Below the pieces are notes generated by a model. The model was not told where the DNA came from. It made no database searches and saw only the letters and a program-made list of their open reading frames with translations. From Manihot esculenta (lineage: Eukaryota > Streptophyta > Magnoliopsida > Malpighiales > Euphorbiaceae): a stretch of DNA of 64,000 nucleotides. Shown piece after piece: positions 11,735 through 22,765 of the stretch. The position numbers and the translations under genes were made by a program. Numbering within the stretch: the stretch's first letter is position 1; each line of letters starts with the position of its first letter. The stretch lies in assembly GCF_001659605.2 (NCBI RefSeq), contig NC_035172.2:18849051-18913050 (forward strand), in the 5' to 3' direction.

Positions 11735-13191
11735 ATAGCATTCTTTATACTACAAATTTATAAAATTTTACTCGAAAAATATTCCTGGGTAGAATTGATT
11801 TACCGTTTGACAGTTACTACCCACAAGTCGTTTGCAGAGCTGTGAGGTTTCTAGTCCTAATCAGAGCTAATTGTTAGGACGAGCACTGGATATCCCCTGA
11901 AAATTTTACTAAAAGGCTCACAATAATCACTAACAATGAGATCTCTCAGGCATGGAAGATCACAAAACTAAGCAGGCTGAGGCAGTTTCAAACATATGAA
12001 TAACTGAAATAGTCAATGTTGATCTTCACCTGGTTTAGCATTTGTTTGATATGGCAATTAACTGAGGTTTTCTTTTGCAGATTTGTAAACTGCACAGGTT
12101 GAACATTCTCCAATCTCTCTTAAGATCGGATAGTGATCCAAGCAGAAAATGATATCTGATTTTAGCGGGTAAGAAACCAGTCTTTGATTATGAGATGTAA
12201 TATATGGATTCTTCATGAACTATCAGCAACTATGGAAGTTCAGTAGTTAGAATCTCTTCTTCAGTGAGTTTAATGTTAGACAAAATTATTGAGAATGTCT
12301 ATCCATAAAAGAGGAAAGGATTGCCTTTTTTTTTTTTTTTTGGCTTTTAGTTAGGAAACTGGGGCTGCAGCCCTAATGCCAGCTTATGTATATGTATATA
12401 TATTTATTTATTTTCAAAATACATGTTCGCTTCATCTTTTATTAGCTTAAGCATTAGAATAACTTATTATTTCACATCATGTAAGGGTAGAAAGTGAGGG
12501 ATTTACGTAGTAATGGAAGGGGAAATTAAGAAAAATGGAGATGATCAATGGGTAACTGTTGTTTGTTATATCCAGCACTAAAACAGTTTTGTTAATCAGA
12601 AAGAAAACTTTAGCCAGCATGATTAATCTAATACTGATGTTAGATTGTTAAATGAATGCAAATATGAAAAAGATGAGGAAAAAAATTCCTGTGTTAAATG
12701 TTCAGAAAACTGCATTTTTTTTATTTATCTTGTGGTTGTTTTTTTTTTTTTTTTTTTCAAAATCATCGAAACAATTGGAAAATTCAAGAAAAAAAATAAA
12801 ATAAAACAAAGCCCTCCCTATCCTCTTCTTTTGCCTTTCCCTTCTGTCTTGCACCATGTTTGGATAAGTGAAGAAATAGTAATTAGTAGAAGAGTAAGAA
12901 AGGACAAGGAGAATTATAATTGGAAAAAAAAAAAAAAAAAAAAAAACTCATATAGATAGAGAATAATACAAACAGATATTATTTAGGTTTAGGAAAAGGC
13001 GACAAATTTATAGAAAATGAGAAAATAATTTATGGTTCTCACTTCTCCTCCATTAAACTCCAAGTATAAGAAAATGAGATTAAAGATTGTAACACTTATC
13101 TCCATGTTCAATAATACTAGTGGTTTTATAGTAACTATTAATTGTTTAAATAACCGATAATTATTCTAGAGTATTTAGCCAAACAGTAAGT
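11735..13191. other. Spacer downstream of the host gene
   Basis: No second gene is visible. A GT-AG-like acceptor near 12080 (CTTTTGCAG) may start a 3' untranslated exon of the upstream gene. The region holds homopolymers (T-run near 12329-12343, T-run near 12740-12757, A-run near 12926-12946) and a TATATGTATATATATTTAT tract near 12388. Open frames across the homopolymers are not credible. Confidence 0.5.
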
Positions 13192-13700
13192 GATGCTATA
13201 TAACAACCGTCCAAAATAAATCATGAGTTGTCACTATAAGATAGATCAATATGGGAAGAATCTAATAAGTAGAAAATGCAGTCCAACCTAAAGAGGGAAG
13301 ATCCGGACGCCATAATACTCGTTGCATCATCAAGACTCGCTCTTCCCTCAATAGGGTGAGTGTCGACACGAGGTTACCATTAATAGACACAATCCAGCGT
13401 ATCCCTATTATACCTGTAATCGTGGGATTGCCAACTTGTTAGCTGATGATATCCCTTATTAAGCAACCGGTCACATCACTGTCGAATAATCGGAAAATGC
13501 TATACTTATCCCTCCTTTTTACTGTATAAAAGGAGAAGAATTACAAATAAAAAGGTATGCTATTCTCTCATACAAAAACTCTAAGAAATTCATTACATTA
13601 AATCTCTTCTCTAGTATTCTGACTTGAATATCAGAGTGGCTGCCGTGAGTATACACCACCACTTCACGTTCTCTTCCTTGCAGGTTCCAACCAATCACAA
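13192..13700 (+). repeat. 5' LTR (partial call) of Tat-type element V
   Basis: The stretch has the layout of a Tat-type LTR: ACAACCGTCC near the start, TGTCACTATAAGATAGA, a TATA box, and the 3' end motif GACTTGAATATCAGAGTGGC near 13621-13641. The exact first and last bases were not fixed, and no partner LTR was found to confirm them. Confidence 0.5.
13525..13531 (+). promoter_or_regulatory. TATA box of element V LTR
   Basis: TATAAAA lies in ACTGTATAAAAGGAGAAG, about 100 bp before the GACTTGAATATCAGAG end motif, a typical spacing for the U3/R junction. Confidence 0.55.
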
Positions 13701-13858
13701 TGTAACTCTATTCCGGCCACGTCATCAATTTAATCTCCGCAATATCATTTGGTTCTATTGCCGGAAAATCCATTAGACTCCCTCTCTTCATTTGGATTCA
13801 CATGGGCTCTTGTTTCTTTTCTCTCTAAAAAAGGAAATTTTCTTCTTTATCTCTTGAA

Positions 13859-13967
13859 ATGGCCGAAATTGTACATATCATCATGGGAGGACCTAAAAAA
13901 GACAAAGGGAAAAATAAATGTGTAGCAGAGGATGTCGTATCTGTCCATCAAGAACCATAGGCCAAGC
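13859..13967 (+). pseudogene. Start of element V gag, interrupted by copia LTR T
   Basis: An ATG opens a short frame beginning MAEIVHIIMGGPKKDKGK, with a stop about 30 codons in and T inserted at 13968. It sits where a gypsy gag would begin after the LTR and primer site. Too little remains for a family match; the assignment rests on position. Confidence 0.35.
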
Positions 13968-14447
13968 TGTTAGGAAACCCAGAAATTACTGTAATCCAAA
14001 CACGCAGCGGAAAAATTAAAAATCGCTGGTTTCCTTCACGGGATCCGAGTGCTTCGTTTATTTTGAAAGGAATGATAAGAGACTAACCTGTTAGACTAGA
14101 CGAGAAAATACTATTCCAGACTGATGGTGCTACTTTTGAAACAAACACTCTCAATGGTATCCACACGAATATCTTTTATCCTTCTATAGTGCTAGCTCTC
14201 TCAAGATGGATAAATTATGTGCTCCCAAACTGAAACTCAAAAACGATTTTTCCAAAAACGTTACTCCCACAATTCGCAGAAGGAGTTTTTATACGTTTTT
14301 AGTCTTTTTGTTTTCCCACACTTCTTTTCATAAAAGAGTTGTGTTCATAACCAACTATCACAATCTCGTAGATACTCAAATATCTTACGTGATAGTTTGT
14401 TTTGATAAGGAAAACCGAAGAATCTTTTATCTGTAATAGTTACAAAT
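13968..14447 (-). repeat. Copia LTR T, left piece
   Basis: It begins TGTTAGGAAACCCAGAAATT and contains CACGCAGCGGAAAAATTAAA, which parallels the start of the copia U LTR at 45645. It is cut at 14447 by chromovirus W and resumes at 42775. No copia coding sequence adjoins it, so T is probably a solo LTR. The likely orientation is minus, because the other end reads as a copia LTR start on that strand. Confidence 0.6.
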
Positions 14448-15109
14448 TGTAACGACCCGAAAATCCGGACCGCTACCGGCGCTAGGATCCAGATCGGCTT
14501 AAGGCTGCCGGGACCCGTAGCAAGCCTAACATACATCCTGTACATCTGGTATAATCCCAAACATGATCAAACATAAACATAGAAACTGTAAAACATAAAA
14601 TTTGTAAACTTTTTCTTTGTTTCATACACCAAGCTTAACCCGTGCATGCACAAACTCATAATCATAAACCCCAACACTAGAGTTCTCATCATCAACTCTA
14701 ATGGGGCAACATAAAATAAGCTTGGTTTTCCTGTCTCATTAAAGACATACATAAGGACCATATACAAGGGATTAACCACACATCTAGGGCAAAGCACAAC
14801 TCTATCTATTACATTACATTGATTTACATCATAACATTTTACATTTCATTACATATCCTTACCTTACATCATGTCCACTACTAATCTATTACATGAATCT
14901 GACCATAGACATAACATGCTGGTCTTCTGACTATCTCTGACCCTGCAAACCTGGGGTTAGGGGAGAGGGGTGAGCTATAAAGCCCAGTGAGCGGAAACCA
15001 CACTAGCAGAACAGTTCATTTACAAGTATGCCATCATGGAATGCATCACACCACAAACATATCACATCAAGGATGAACTTGTCACCATTAGCCCCCTACA
15101 TATCGAAAT

Positions 15110-15262
15110 ATGTCCAACTATACTAGGGGCGATGAGGCCACACCTAGTATTCGCTTACATAACTCATATCATAACATGTCCAACTATGCCAGGGGCGATT
15201 AGGCCACGCCTGGTCTTTCCTTACATATACATGATGCCAGGGGCGATTAGGCCACACCTGGG
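15110..15262 (-). repeat. CCAGG...CCTGG-type tandem units in W 3' LTR
   Basis: Three units containing (C/T)AGGGGCGATNAGGCCAC follow one another; the matching array in the 5' LTR is near 40968-41120. Confidence 0.8.
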
Positions 15263-15672
15263 CTTTCTATCTCATACCATATCCTCTCATATCATATTGA
15301 GGGCTAAGGATCATCCAATATCCATCCACATCATCAACATATTATGCAATGCATCATATTCGTGGATTCTAATGCAAGACAACCTAATACATATCATGGC
15401 ATTTTATGATGCATGAATCATGCTCTAAAATCATTTAATTTCTTATATTAAAGCATTAGGTTTAGTTCCACTCACCTTTGACTAGCTCTGGCCGACTCTG
15501 AAACTGCTGACACTGCTAAACACCTCGGTTCCTCGGGTCCGATCCTACACAGGTGGACTCTAGTGAGGTGCCAAACACACCCTAAACAACTCATAAACAA
15601 CTCCCCAAAAACCCCTTAAAGCATCAAGGAAACATGCATACAGAACACTCATGAAAAGGCTGGATAGGGCAC

Positions 15673-15910
15673 TTTCGGCGGCCGAAGGTCCCTTCCAGAG
15701 ACGAAAGTCATGCAGGTCCGGGGGCGCCTTCGGCGGCCGAACCCTTTCTCCAGAGACGAAAGTCATGCACTTTCGGCGGCCGAACATCACCTTCGGCGGC
15801 CGAAAGTCTGCTTCAGCTCTGAAACACAACTTTCGGGGGCAAGGTTTGGCGGCCAATTCATGCATCCATAGGCATGTTCGGCGGCCGAAACCACCTTCGG
15901 CGGCCGAACC
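15673..15910 (-). repeat. Distal palindrome array in W 3' LTR
   Basis: Exact TTCGGCGGCCGAA copies include 15673, 15772 and 15792, interleaved with CCAGAGACGAAAGT. The 15772/15792 pair is spaced exactly 20 bp; the 5' LTR has only one copy at that place. Confidence 0.9.
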
Positions 15911-16557
15911 TGAGATCTTCCAGAACTCAGCCCTTGTGCATACAAGCCTCCCAAACCCCCAAAACAAGCATCCAATCTTTTAAAACATGTATAAACTTCT
16001 CAAAACCATGCATAAACCCTTAGTCATGCATAAAGGAGCTTAACAACTAGATTAAACCCCAAAAACACATCAAAAGCATACATAGATAGCTTATGACCCA
16101 CATAGGCCAAAACCATCAAAACACCCCATAATCTCACTTGCTCTTTCCCAATCATGCATACACTCTCCCACATGTATAAACCAGCTCAAACCTTCAACAT
16201 AGCATCACATAAACACACTTTGGGCACAAAATCCACATAAACCCTAACATGCATATCTACCCATACTCAATCATCAAAACATCATTAAACTTACTAAAAC
16301 TTCATTAAAAACAGTAGAGAAGCAAGGATCTACACTTACCTCTTGAAGATCGAGGGGTGGTGTGATCCCTAACTCGGAGGTGTGGAGGATCCAAGCTCCA
16401 AAACTTCTATTTGGGTTTCAAATCTTCAAAACAAGGGTAGATCTCATGAAAACTTAAAGGGTGGGTAGAGAAAAACATGAAAACGACCAAAGGAGGACCT
16501 AAACTCACCTGAGCTCGAGAATGGGGAGAAAACTCGCCCATTTTCGATCTGAGGGCT

Positions 16558-16743
16558 CTTTATAGGTGGCCTGCTGAACCACCTTCGGCAGCCTAACGTG
16601 CCCCCTAAACTCATGCATGTTCGGCGGCCGAACTTGAGGTTCGGCGGCCGAACCTGGTTCATTCAAACAAGGCTTTCGGAGGCCAAAGGCACTCCTAAAA
16701 CCTTCCCATGTTCGGCGGCCGAACTTTACTTTCGGCGGCCGAA
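16558..16743 (-). promoter_or_regulatory. W 3' LTR promoter: TATA box with upstream palindrome pairs
   Basis: On the minus strand TATAAAG (16564-16558) is preceded by palindrome pairs at 16620/16640 and 16711/16731, each pair exactly 20 bp start to start. The upstream arrangement resembles a compact U3 promoter. That the palindromes act as binding sites is inference. Confidence 0.6.
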
Positions 16744-16939
16744 CCTGGCAAATGCCTCCTTGGTCTTTTTCTTTTAAAAACTCAATTCTTTTTCATTTAA
16801 AACCATGAAATCAATAAAAACATTTTAGAAACACATTTTACCCCTCAAGAAGACTCTGGCATCATCAAAATTCCAGATTCCAACGGAGATTCCGCCGGAA
16901 GGTAGGGATTCCGATTCCGGAATCTAGCCGGGTATTACA

Positions 16940-16979
16940 TTCTTCCCCCCTTTAAGAACATTCGTCCCCGAATGTTCAA
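16940..16979 (-). promoter_or_regulatory. Polypurine tract and adjacent hairpin of element W
   Basis: Next to the LTR the minus strand reads TTAAAGGGGGGAAGAA, the second-strand primer site. Immediately beyond it is a perfect 9-bp stem with a 4-base loop (GAACATTCG, TCCC, CGAATGTTC; 16957-16978). The same hairpin adjoins the tract in X and Z. Confidence 0.85.
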
Positions 16980-19400
16980 ACAAACAGGCGCATGCATATA
17001 CACAACATAAGCACAATCATAACAACACATAAACTCTAGTCTATAAAGAAACACGGTATCACTGGAGTAGGAACTCTCGGTCTCCCTGGTGCACTTTTCA
17101 TCTTAAGGTGATTCTAAGGGACTTGCACCATCGGGATTTCCTTGTTTCCACACTTTCTAACTTGTGTGTCTGCGGTCCGTACTAACTGCTCAACATAGGT
17201 GAGATCCTTTATGATCTCCACCTCTGGTTCTTTCTAGAACCTCACTTGGACCCGACACGAACTCATATACCGTGGAAACATAGAAAAACGGATGGAGCTC
17301 TTCCTTTGAAGTAGGTAAATCTAACTCGTGGAATACGTTCCCAATCCTTTGCAGGATTTCAAGGGTCCAATGTATTTGAGAGTTAATTTACCTTTTTGCC
17401 CATAACGAATCATCCTCTCTTTAGGAGACACCTCCAACAACCTCAACATGCTTCCGCGGCGCACTCTGACAAAACTCTTCTCGCTTCTGAAACCTTACAT
17501 GCCTCTTGCAGACAACTTCATAACTCTCCTGCTGACTCACAACAGTTCTGATTCTTCTCATTCTTTGGTTACTGATCTTCTTCTTACTGCACTAAGGGAT
17601 GGGATAGCTGCCAAGTGGTTTCCGGTTGAGGGCATCTATTGAAATATCTGCCTCAGCCGAAAATACTGAACCTTGGAGTCATAACACCACGCAATTTTTA
17701 CCCATCTCTTCCGCCTTTGGTTTTTCTCCCTTGACTCAAGATGTATTGTAAGTTCTTTCGATCTGTAAGGATCCGTCCTCATACCTTATACAGGTACCGC
17801 CTCCACATCTTGAGTGCAAGGATTACCATTTCCATCTCTAGATCATGTGTAGGATGACTCAACTCATGCTTCTTCAGCTACTTAGAAGCATAAGCAATCA
17901 TCCTGCCATTTTACATTAACACACAATCTAGTTCCACCCGGGACGCATCACCGGACACTGTGACATCTTCATTACTGGCGGACAGAGCCACCACTGGTGC
18001 TGTCATCAACATTTCCTTCGGCTCTTCAACGCTCTCTTAACGCTGAGAAGACCACACAACCCTCTGGTTCTTCTTGATCCATCTGGTCATAGGAGCGGCA
18101 ACTCTAGGGAAGTTCTGGATGAACTTTCCAGTAGGTAACCGGCCCACCCCAAGGAGCTCTTGATCTTTGACACGATAATGGGCCTGGGCTAGTCAGCTAC
18201 AACTTTAACTTTCTCGGGTCTACCTCACTTTTCTCTTCTTTCCCGACATATCATGACCCAAGAAAGGTATGCTCCTCGACCGAAACTCACATTTGGAGAA
18301 CTGGGCATCCAAGCCATGTTCTCTCAGGATCTGCAATCCTGATTTCAGATAATGGGCATACTCCTCTGTATTTCTGGATCTCACCGAGGTACCATCGATG
18401 AAGACAATAACGGAGTGGTCCAGAAACCAACTGAAACTTTGCTTATGAGATCCATGAATGCTGTAGGGGCGTTCATTAACCCGAACGACATTCCTAGAAA
18501 CTCATAGTGCCCATATCTGGTTCTAAACACTGCTCTCTGAACATCTTCTTCCTTGATCTTAACTGATAGTACCTGGACTTCAGATCTATCTTGGAAAAGC
18601 AACCAGCTCCTGCTAGCTGGCTTAAATAGATCGTCGATCCAAGGTAACAAATACTTACTCTGGGTAGTGACTTTGTTCAACGACTTGTAGTCGATACAAA
18701 GTCCTTGGGATCCATCTTTCAACCTCGCAACAACACTGGAACACCCCAAAGTGAGGTGCTCAATTAGATGGGAACCCTTGTCTACCAACTCTTGCAACTG
18801 ATCCTTACAACTTTTTCAACTCTGTTGATACCATCCTGTGGGGAGAGATAGAGATTGGTCCAATTCCATGCATTACTTCTATTTTGAACTCTATCTCCCT
18901 GACAGGCGATAGTCCTGGGAACTCATCTGGGAAACATCTACGAACTTTTCTGATTACGGGCACTGAGGCGGCTCCCTGACCGGACTGCTATACATTCTCA
19001 CATAAACTAGAAACCCCTGACAACCTCTCCTGAGCAACATACGAGCCTATAAGGCTGATAACAAACCTCTAGGTATCCCTACTCTGTCCCCTCAAAGGAC
19101 TACCTCTGATCCATCCTGACCTCTGGACTAGACTACCTTGTCTTTGCAGACTCAGGTAGCACCACTAGTAGAAGAACCAATCCAACCCTAGAATGACATC
19201 AAACAGTCAAATCTAGAACCGCTAGGCCAGCTGGAAGGCATCTACTCACAACATACTCTGAACTATACCGGCAGACTGACTCTGCCACTGATGAATCACA
19301 CTTGGGTCCACCGACCCAAAGGGGTTACTCTAACCCTTAAGCTATCATGCCCAACCTCACAATGACTCGCAAGCAAACAAAGAAAGAGAAACATCAGGGT
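16980..19400 (-). pseudogene. Decayed pol of element W (RT, RNase H and chromodomain remnants; integrase missing)
   Basis: Minus-strand fragments in order from the gag side: a broken protease region (about 19000-19400), RT pieces (18381-18797 with LCIDYKSLNKVTT and RTRYGHYEF), and an RNase H remnant near 17720-17950. Then the segment before the chromodomain near 17340-17440 and a chromodomain-like tail near 17080-17280. The roughly 0.8 kb expected for integrase between 17450 and 17650 is absent; short scrambled repeats of the pre-chromodomain segment occupy it. Many stops and frameshifts occur, and no catalytic set is complete. This element could not supply its own reverse transcriptase or integrase. 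Confidence 0.8.
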
Positions 19401-20202
19401 TCATAAAACATACACATCAGAACATACTAGAGTGAGATTACCTGATTCCATCGGGTTCGATGTGTTAGCCTCCTGCTGGGTCATAGTGAATATCCGTGCT
19501 GGAGCTGATGGACCTTCACTTGGGAAACCTGTTGAAGAGGGAGTTATCCCTCTTCCTCTGCCTCTGCCCTGCGCCATGGATGGAGCTACTGGGTGAGCTA
19601 CACTGCCTGAAACTGTTTGCTGGGACTGTGCCAACAAGGTCGCAGTGGGACACTCACGTGCCATGTGCCCCTCCTGTCCGCACCTGAAGCATGCCGTTGT
19701 CCCAATCAAACAGACTCCCTTGTGCAGCCTACCGCACCACATACATCTGGAGTTACCTGAACCAGAGCTCGAACCATCTCCTAATCCCAGACCAGACTTT
19801 AACCGGTCCCAGAACTTGCTCTTCTTCGATCTTCTGAGGCCTCTGCCTCCCTTCTTACTCTTTGTGACAACCTCGCTCAGAGGGGAGAGATTAACATCAC
19901 TTGTCCCCGGGGCTTTGGAACCCGAAGACTGTGCCACGTACTGTTTAACTGTCCCTTGAAGGATGGCACTAGCCTCCATTTTCCGTGCCATATCCACTAT
20001 AGCATGGAAACTCTCCCTTTCTACTGATTGAATCAACGAGGAATACCTGGAGTGAAGCTTCATAACATATCTCCTAGACTTCTTCACGTCTGAGTCAAGA
20101 CCTTGTCCAGCAAACGGCAATAGCTCCAGGAACCTGTCTGTAAACTCATCTACACTCATCTCTTCCGTCTGTCTTAACTGCTCAAACTCGATCATCTGCA
20201 AT
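19401..20202 (-). CDS. Gag of element W, C-terminal part
   Basis: An open minus-strand frame resumes the gag interrupted by X. It contains the core retrotransposon gag segment ([33 protein letters not shown]), a basic linker, and two zinc-knuckle-like motifs: CMWCGRLHKGVC and the canonical [14 protein letters not shown]. An RG-rich run and the [17 protein letters not shown] lead into protease follow. The frame closes at the degraded protease. The first residues of the raw open frame (MSESSRVLQ) come from the X LTR and are not gag. Joined with 39209-40044 the gag would have no internal stop. Its preservation beside a ruined pol is notable. Confidence 0.85.
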
Positions 20203-20381
20203 TGTAATACCCGGCTAGATTCAGACATCGGAATTCCTACCGTCCGGTGGAATGCGAGAATGTCAAAGGTCTCTGAAAGGGTAAGAGAAAGTTTTCTAAC
20301 ATGTTTTCAAGTGTTTTAAAGGTTTAGAATGGAAAAGGATTGAGCTTTGAAGAGAAAAGGCCAAGGAGGCATTTTGCCATG

Positions 20382-20520
20382 TTCGGCCGCCGAAGGTAAA
20401 GTTCGGCCGCCGAAAGTGCCCTGGATTCGGCCCCTGAAAGCAATGTTCGGCCGCCGAACGTTGCATGGTTTCGCATGCAGTTTTGGCTGCCGAAGCTGAG
20501 GCGGTTGTTCATCTATATAG
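20382..20520 (+). promoter_or_regulatory. X 5' LTR promoter: palindromes upstream of TATATAG
   Basis: Exact TTCGGCCGCCGAA copies at 20382 and 20402 (20 bp apart) and 20445, plus variants, precede TATATAG at 20514-20520. The same layout is at 37140-37266 in the 3' LTR, where the first two copies carry one substitution each (TTCGGTCGCCGAA, TTCGACCGCCGAA). Confidence 0.6.
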
Positions 20521-21535
20521 GGCACCGAGTCCAGAAACAGAGAGGAGGTTTCGTCTCTCCTTCTGGCAGGTGAGTTCTTGATCTCCTTGGATTGTTTTCA
20601 TGATTTTTCTTCTAATCTTTCAAAGTTAAACAAGTTTTAAGTAAGTTTTATGTGTTTTTGAAGAGTTTGAAAGCTTGGAGAAGTTTGGAGCTTGAATCTC
20701 CATATCTTTGAGTTTGGATCACACCAGCCTTTGTTCTTCAAGAGGTAAATGGAGATCCTTGGTGTTTATACTGTTTTCTATGAGTTTTATGAAGGAAAGG
20801 GGAGTTAATGCTTGAGTTTGCATGAGTTGTGCATATTAGGGTTTATGGACCCTTTGTGCTTTATGTTTGTTTGTTGAACTTGTTTGTTGGAGTTTAAGGG
20901 GTCTTAAGCTCCTATATACTTGTTGTAGGAGTTATGAAGGAGTTAGAGAGGGTAAGTGCATGTTGGGAAGGCTTGGAAGGTGTGGGAGGCGTGTTTATGC
21001 ACGAAGCTGAGTTCTGGATGAACTCAGGTTCGGCAGCCGAAGGAGGATTCGGCCGCCGAACATGCCCGACTTTCGTCTCTGGAGGAGACATTCGGCCGCC
21101 GAAGGTACCCTGTCCAGCCTTCCTTTGCTTGTTTTGCATGCATGATTTGAGGTGTTCTAGAGGGGTTTTGGGGAGTTGTTTATCAGTTGTATAGAGTATG
21201 TTTTGGTGCCTCATTTGCATCCTCCATTGTAGGATTGGACCCGAGGAACCGAAGAGTTTAGCAGTAGTAGCTGCTTCAGAGTTAGAGTTGGCCCAGAGCT
21301 AGCCACTGCTTGGCTACAGGTGAGTGGAACTAAACTTGATGTTTTAAATTCAGAAAGGACACACTTCTCGCATGATCCATGCATCATAAAATACCATGTT
21401 TTTGTATTAGGTTGTGTTGCATTCGATTCACGAATATGATGCATTGCATAAGATGATATTTGTATGGATGAATGTTGGATGATCCTTAGCCCTTGATAGA
21501 GATCAGATACAGAGTTATGGCGTGTGGTAGCCATA

Positions 21536-21716
21536 CCAGGTCGCTCCTGGATAGTCCAGGTCGCTCCTGGTACTATAAGTAGACAGCCTGTCAGATCAGA
21601 GATAAGAGTAGTCCAGGTGAGGCCTAATCGCCCTTGGCACAGTTGGACATGTTATGATATGAGTTAATTAAGAGTAGTCCAGGTGAGGCCTAATCGCCCC
21701 TGGCGCAGTTGGACAT
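21536..21716 (+). repeat. CCAGG...CCTGG tandem units in X 5' LTR
   Basis: Two short CCAGGTCGCTCCTGG palindromic units are followed by two ~43-bp units GTAGTCCAGGTGAGGCCTAA at 21608 and 21674. The 3' LTR repeats the array at 38295-38474. Confidence 0.85.
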
Positions 21717-22453
21717 ACTACTATGTATGTAGAGGGCTATGGTGACAAGTTCATCCTTGAGATGATATGTTTGTGATGTGATGCATTTCATGAAAGCATA
21801 TAATTAATGAATTGTTTTACTGTTCCTCCTCACTGGGCTCTAGAGCTCCTCCCACTCCCTTAACCCCAGTTTTGCAGGTTCTGAGATAGCTATGGGAAGA
21901 CAGAGTCAGCAAAAGTAAAGAGGAAAGATATGCATGAATGTATGTTTGTAATAGACTAGTGGACATGATGTAATTAAAAGATTAGTTGTAATGTAATGTA
22001 TAGATATGTACTGTCATATACTGGATAGACTTGTGCTTTCCCTAGTGTCATTGCTATAGTGTGATGTATGATTAATCCCTTGTACATGAATCCTGTTTTA
22101 CGTTTCTTGATGAGAAATGTGTGAGTTAGGCTTAATGTATGGCTTCGATGAGATACCAGTGGGATGTGTTACAGATTAAAAGGGTTTCAATCCCTTGAAC
22201 CACAGCAGATAGTAGTCCCTGGTATAGGCCCTGAGGGCCATTTCAGATTGACATATCTGAGTAGCAGTAGTTAAGCCTACAGAGTTTTACAGGATTGTTG
22301 AGTCGTTTTGTCTCATGTATGGGATTTATCTGGTACACAGAGAGTATAGTCGGCTTGCTACGGGTCCCGGCGGCCTTAAGCCGATCTGGATCCTAGTGCC
22401 AGTGATGGTTCGGGCCGTTACAGAGGGGTACCGATTTTCGGGTCGTTACAGAT

Positions 22454-22465
22454 TGGTATCAGAGC
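22454..22465 (+). promoter_or_regulatory. Primer binding site of element X
   Basis: TGGTATCAGAGC lies 3 bp after the LTR end and matches the tRNA-Met primer complement used by most plant gypsy and copia elements. Confidence 0.9.
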
Positions 22466-22765
22466 ATAGGGCCTCAAGAGTACGATGTGGTGAGCAAAGA
22501 TGCTCAAGGACTAGAGGTATCCCACATCGGAAAGAGGTGTTGTCTGGTATAGGAAGGGAAGCACAATAGGTAAAATCATGTCCACTAGGATAGGATGTGG
22601 AGTCCTGTCTTGCATGATGATGTGAAATGCCATGATGAGCTGCATGTGCATTAGTGATATGTTTGATATGTGCTGAGATGTTTGATATGCGCTGAGGATT
22701 ATGTGTTCTCACATGGATCATTTGATGATATTTTTGTGTGTGATGTTGTGCTTTTCAGAGGCAGG

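Larger units (their letters stand above)
14448..16939 (-). repeat. 3' LTR of element W
   Basis: Read on the plus strand it starts TGTAACGACCCG and ends CCGGGTATTACA. It contains CCAGG-type tandem units (15110-15262), a distal palindrome array (15673-15910), a TATA box at 16558-16564 (minus) and a promoter-side palindrome array (16585-16743). It matches 40306-42769 with scattered substitutions. Differences include an extra 20-bp palindrome unit here at 15772-15804 and another at 16711-16743. Confidence 0.93.
20203..22450 (+). repeat. 5' LTR of element X
   Basis: It starts TGTAATACCCGGCTAG and ends GGGTCGTTACA. It has a promoter-side palindrome pair at 20382/20402, a TATA-like box at 20514-20520, a distal array at 21027-21110, CCAGG units at 21536-21716, and a duplicated LTR-end/primer-like segment at 22417-22432. 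Confidence 0.93.

Noticed and set aside
12645..12959. Plus-strand frame of 104 codons
   Set aside because: It spans T-runs and A-runs (poly-Phe and poly-Lys) and has no coding character.
14206..14797. Short frames at the junction of copia LTR T and the W LTR
   Set aside because: They cross a transposon boundary and lie in LTR sequence; equivalent frames recur at 40425-40655 in the other W LTR.
17448..17642. Plus-strand frame of 64 codons inside element W
   Set aside because: It is antisense to the decayed pre-chromodomain/integrase junction of W; the minus strand reads as scrambled pol with short internal repeats.
22454..22465. TGGTATCAGAGC as part of a tRNA gene
   Set aside because: It is a primer binding site next to an LTR end; no tRNA body flanks it.
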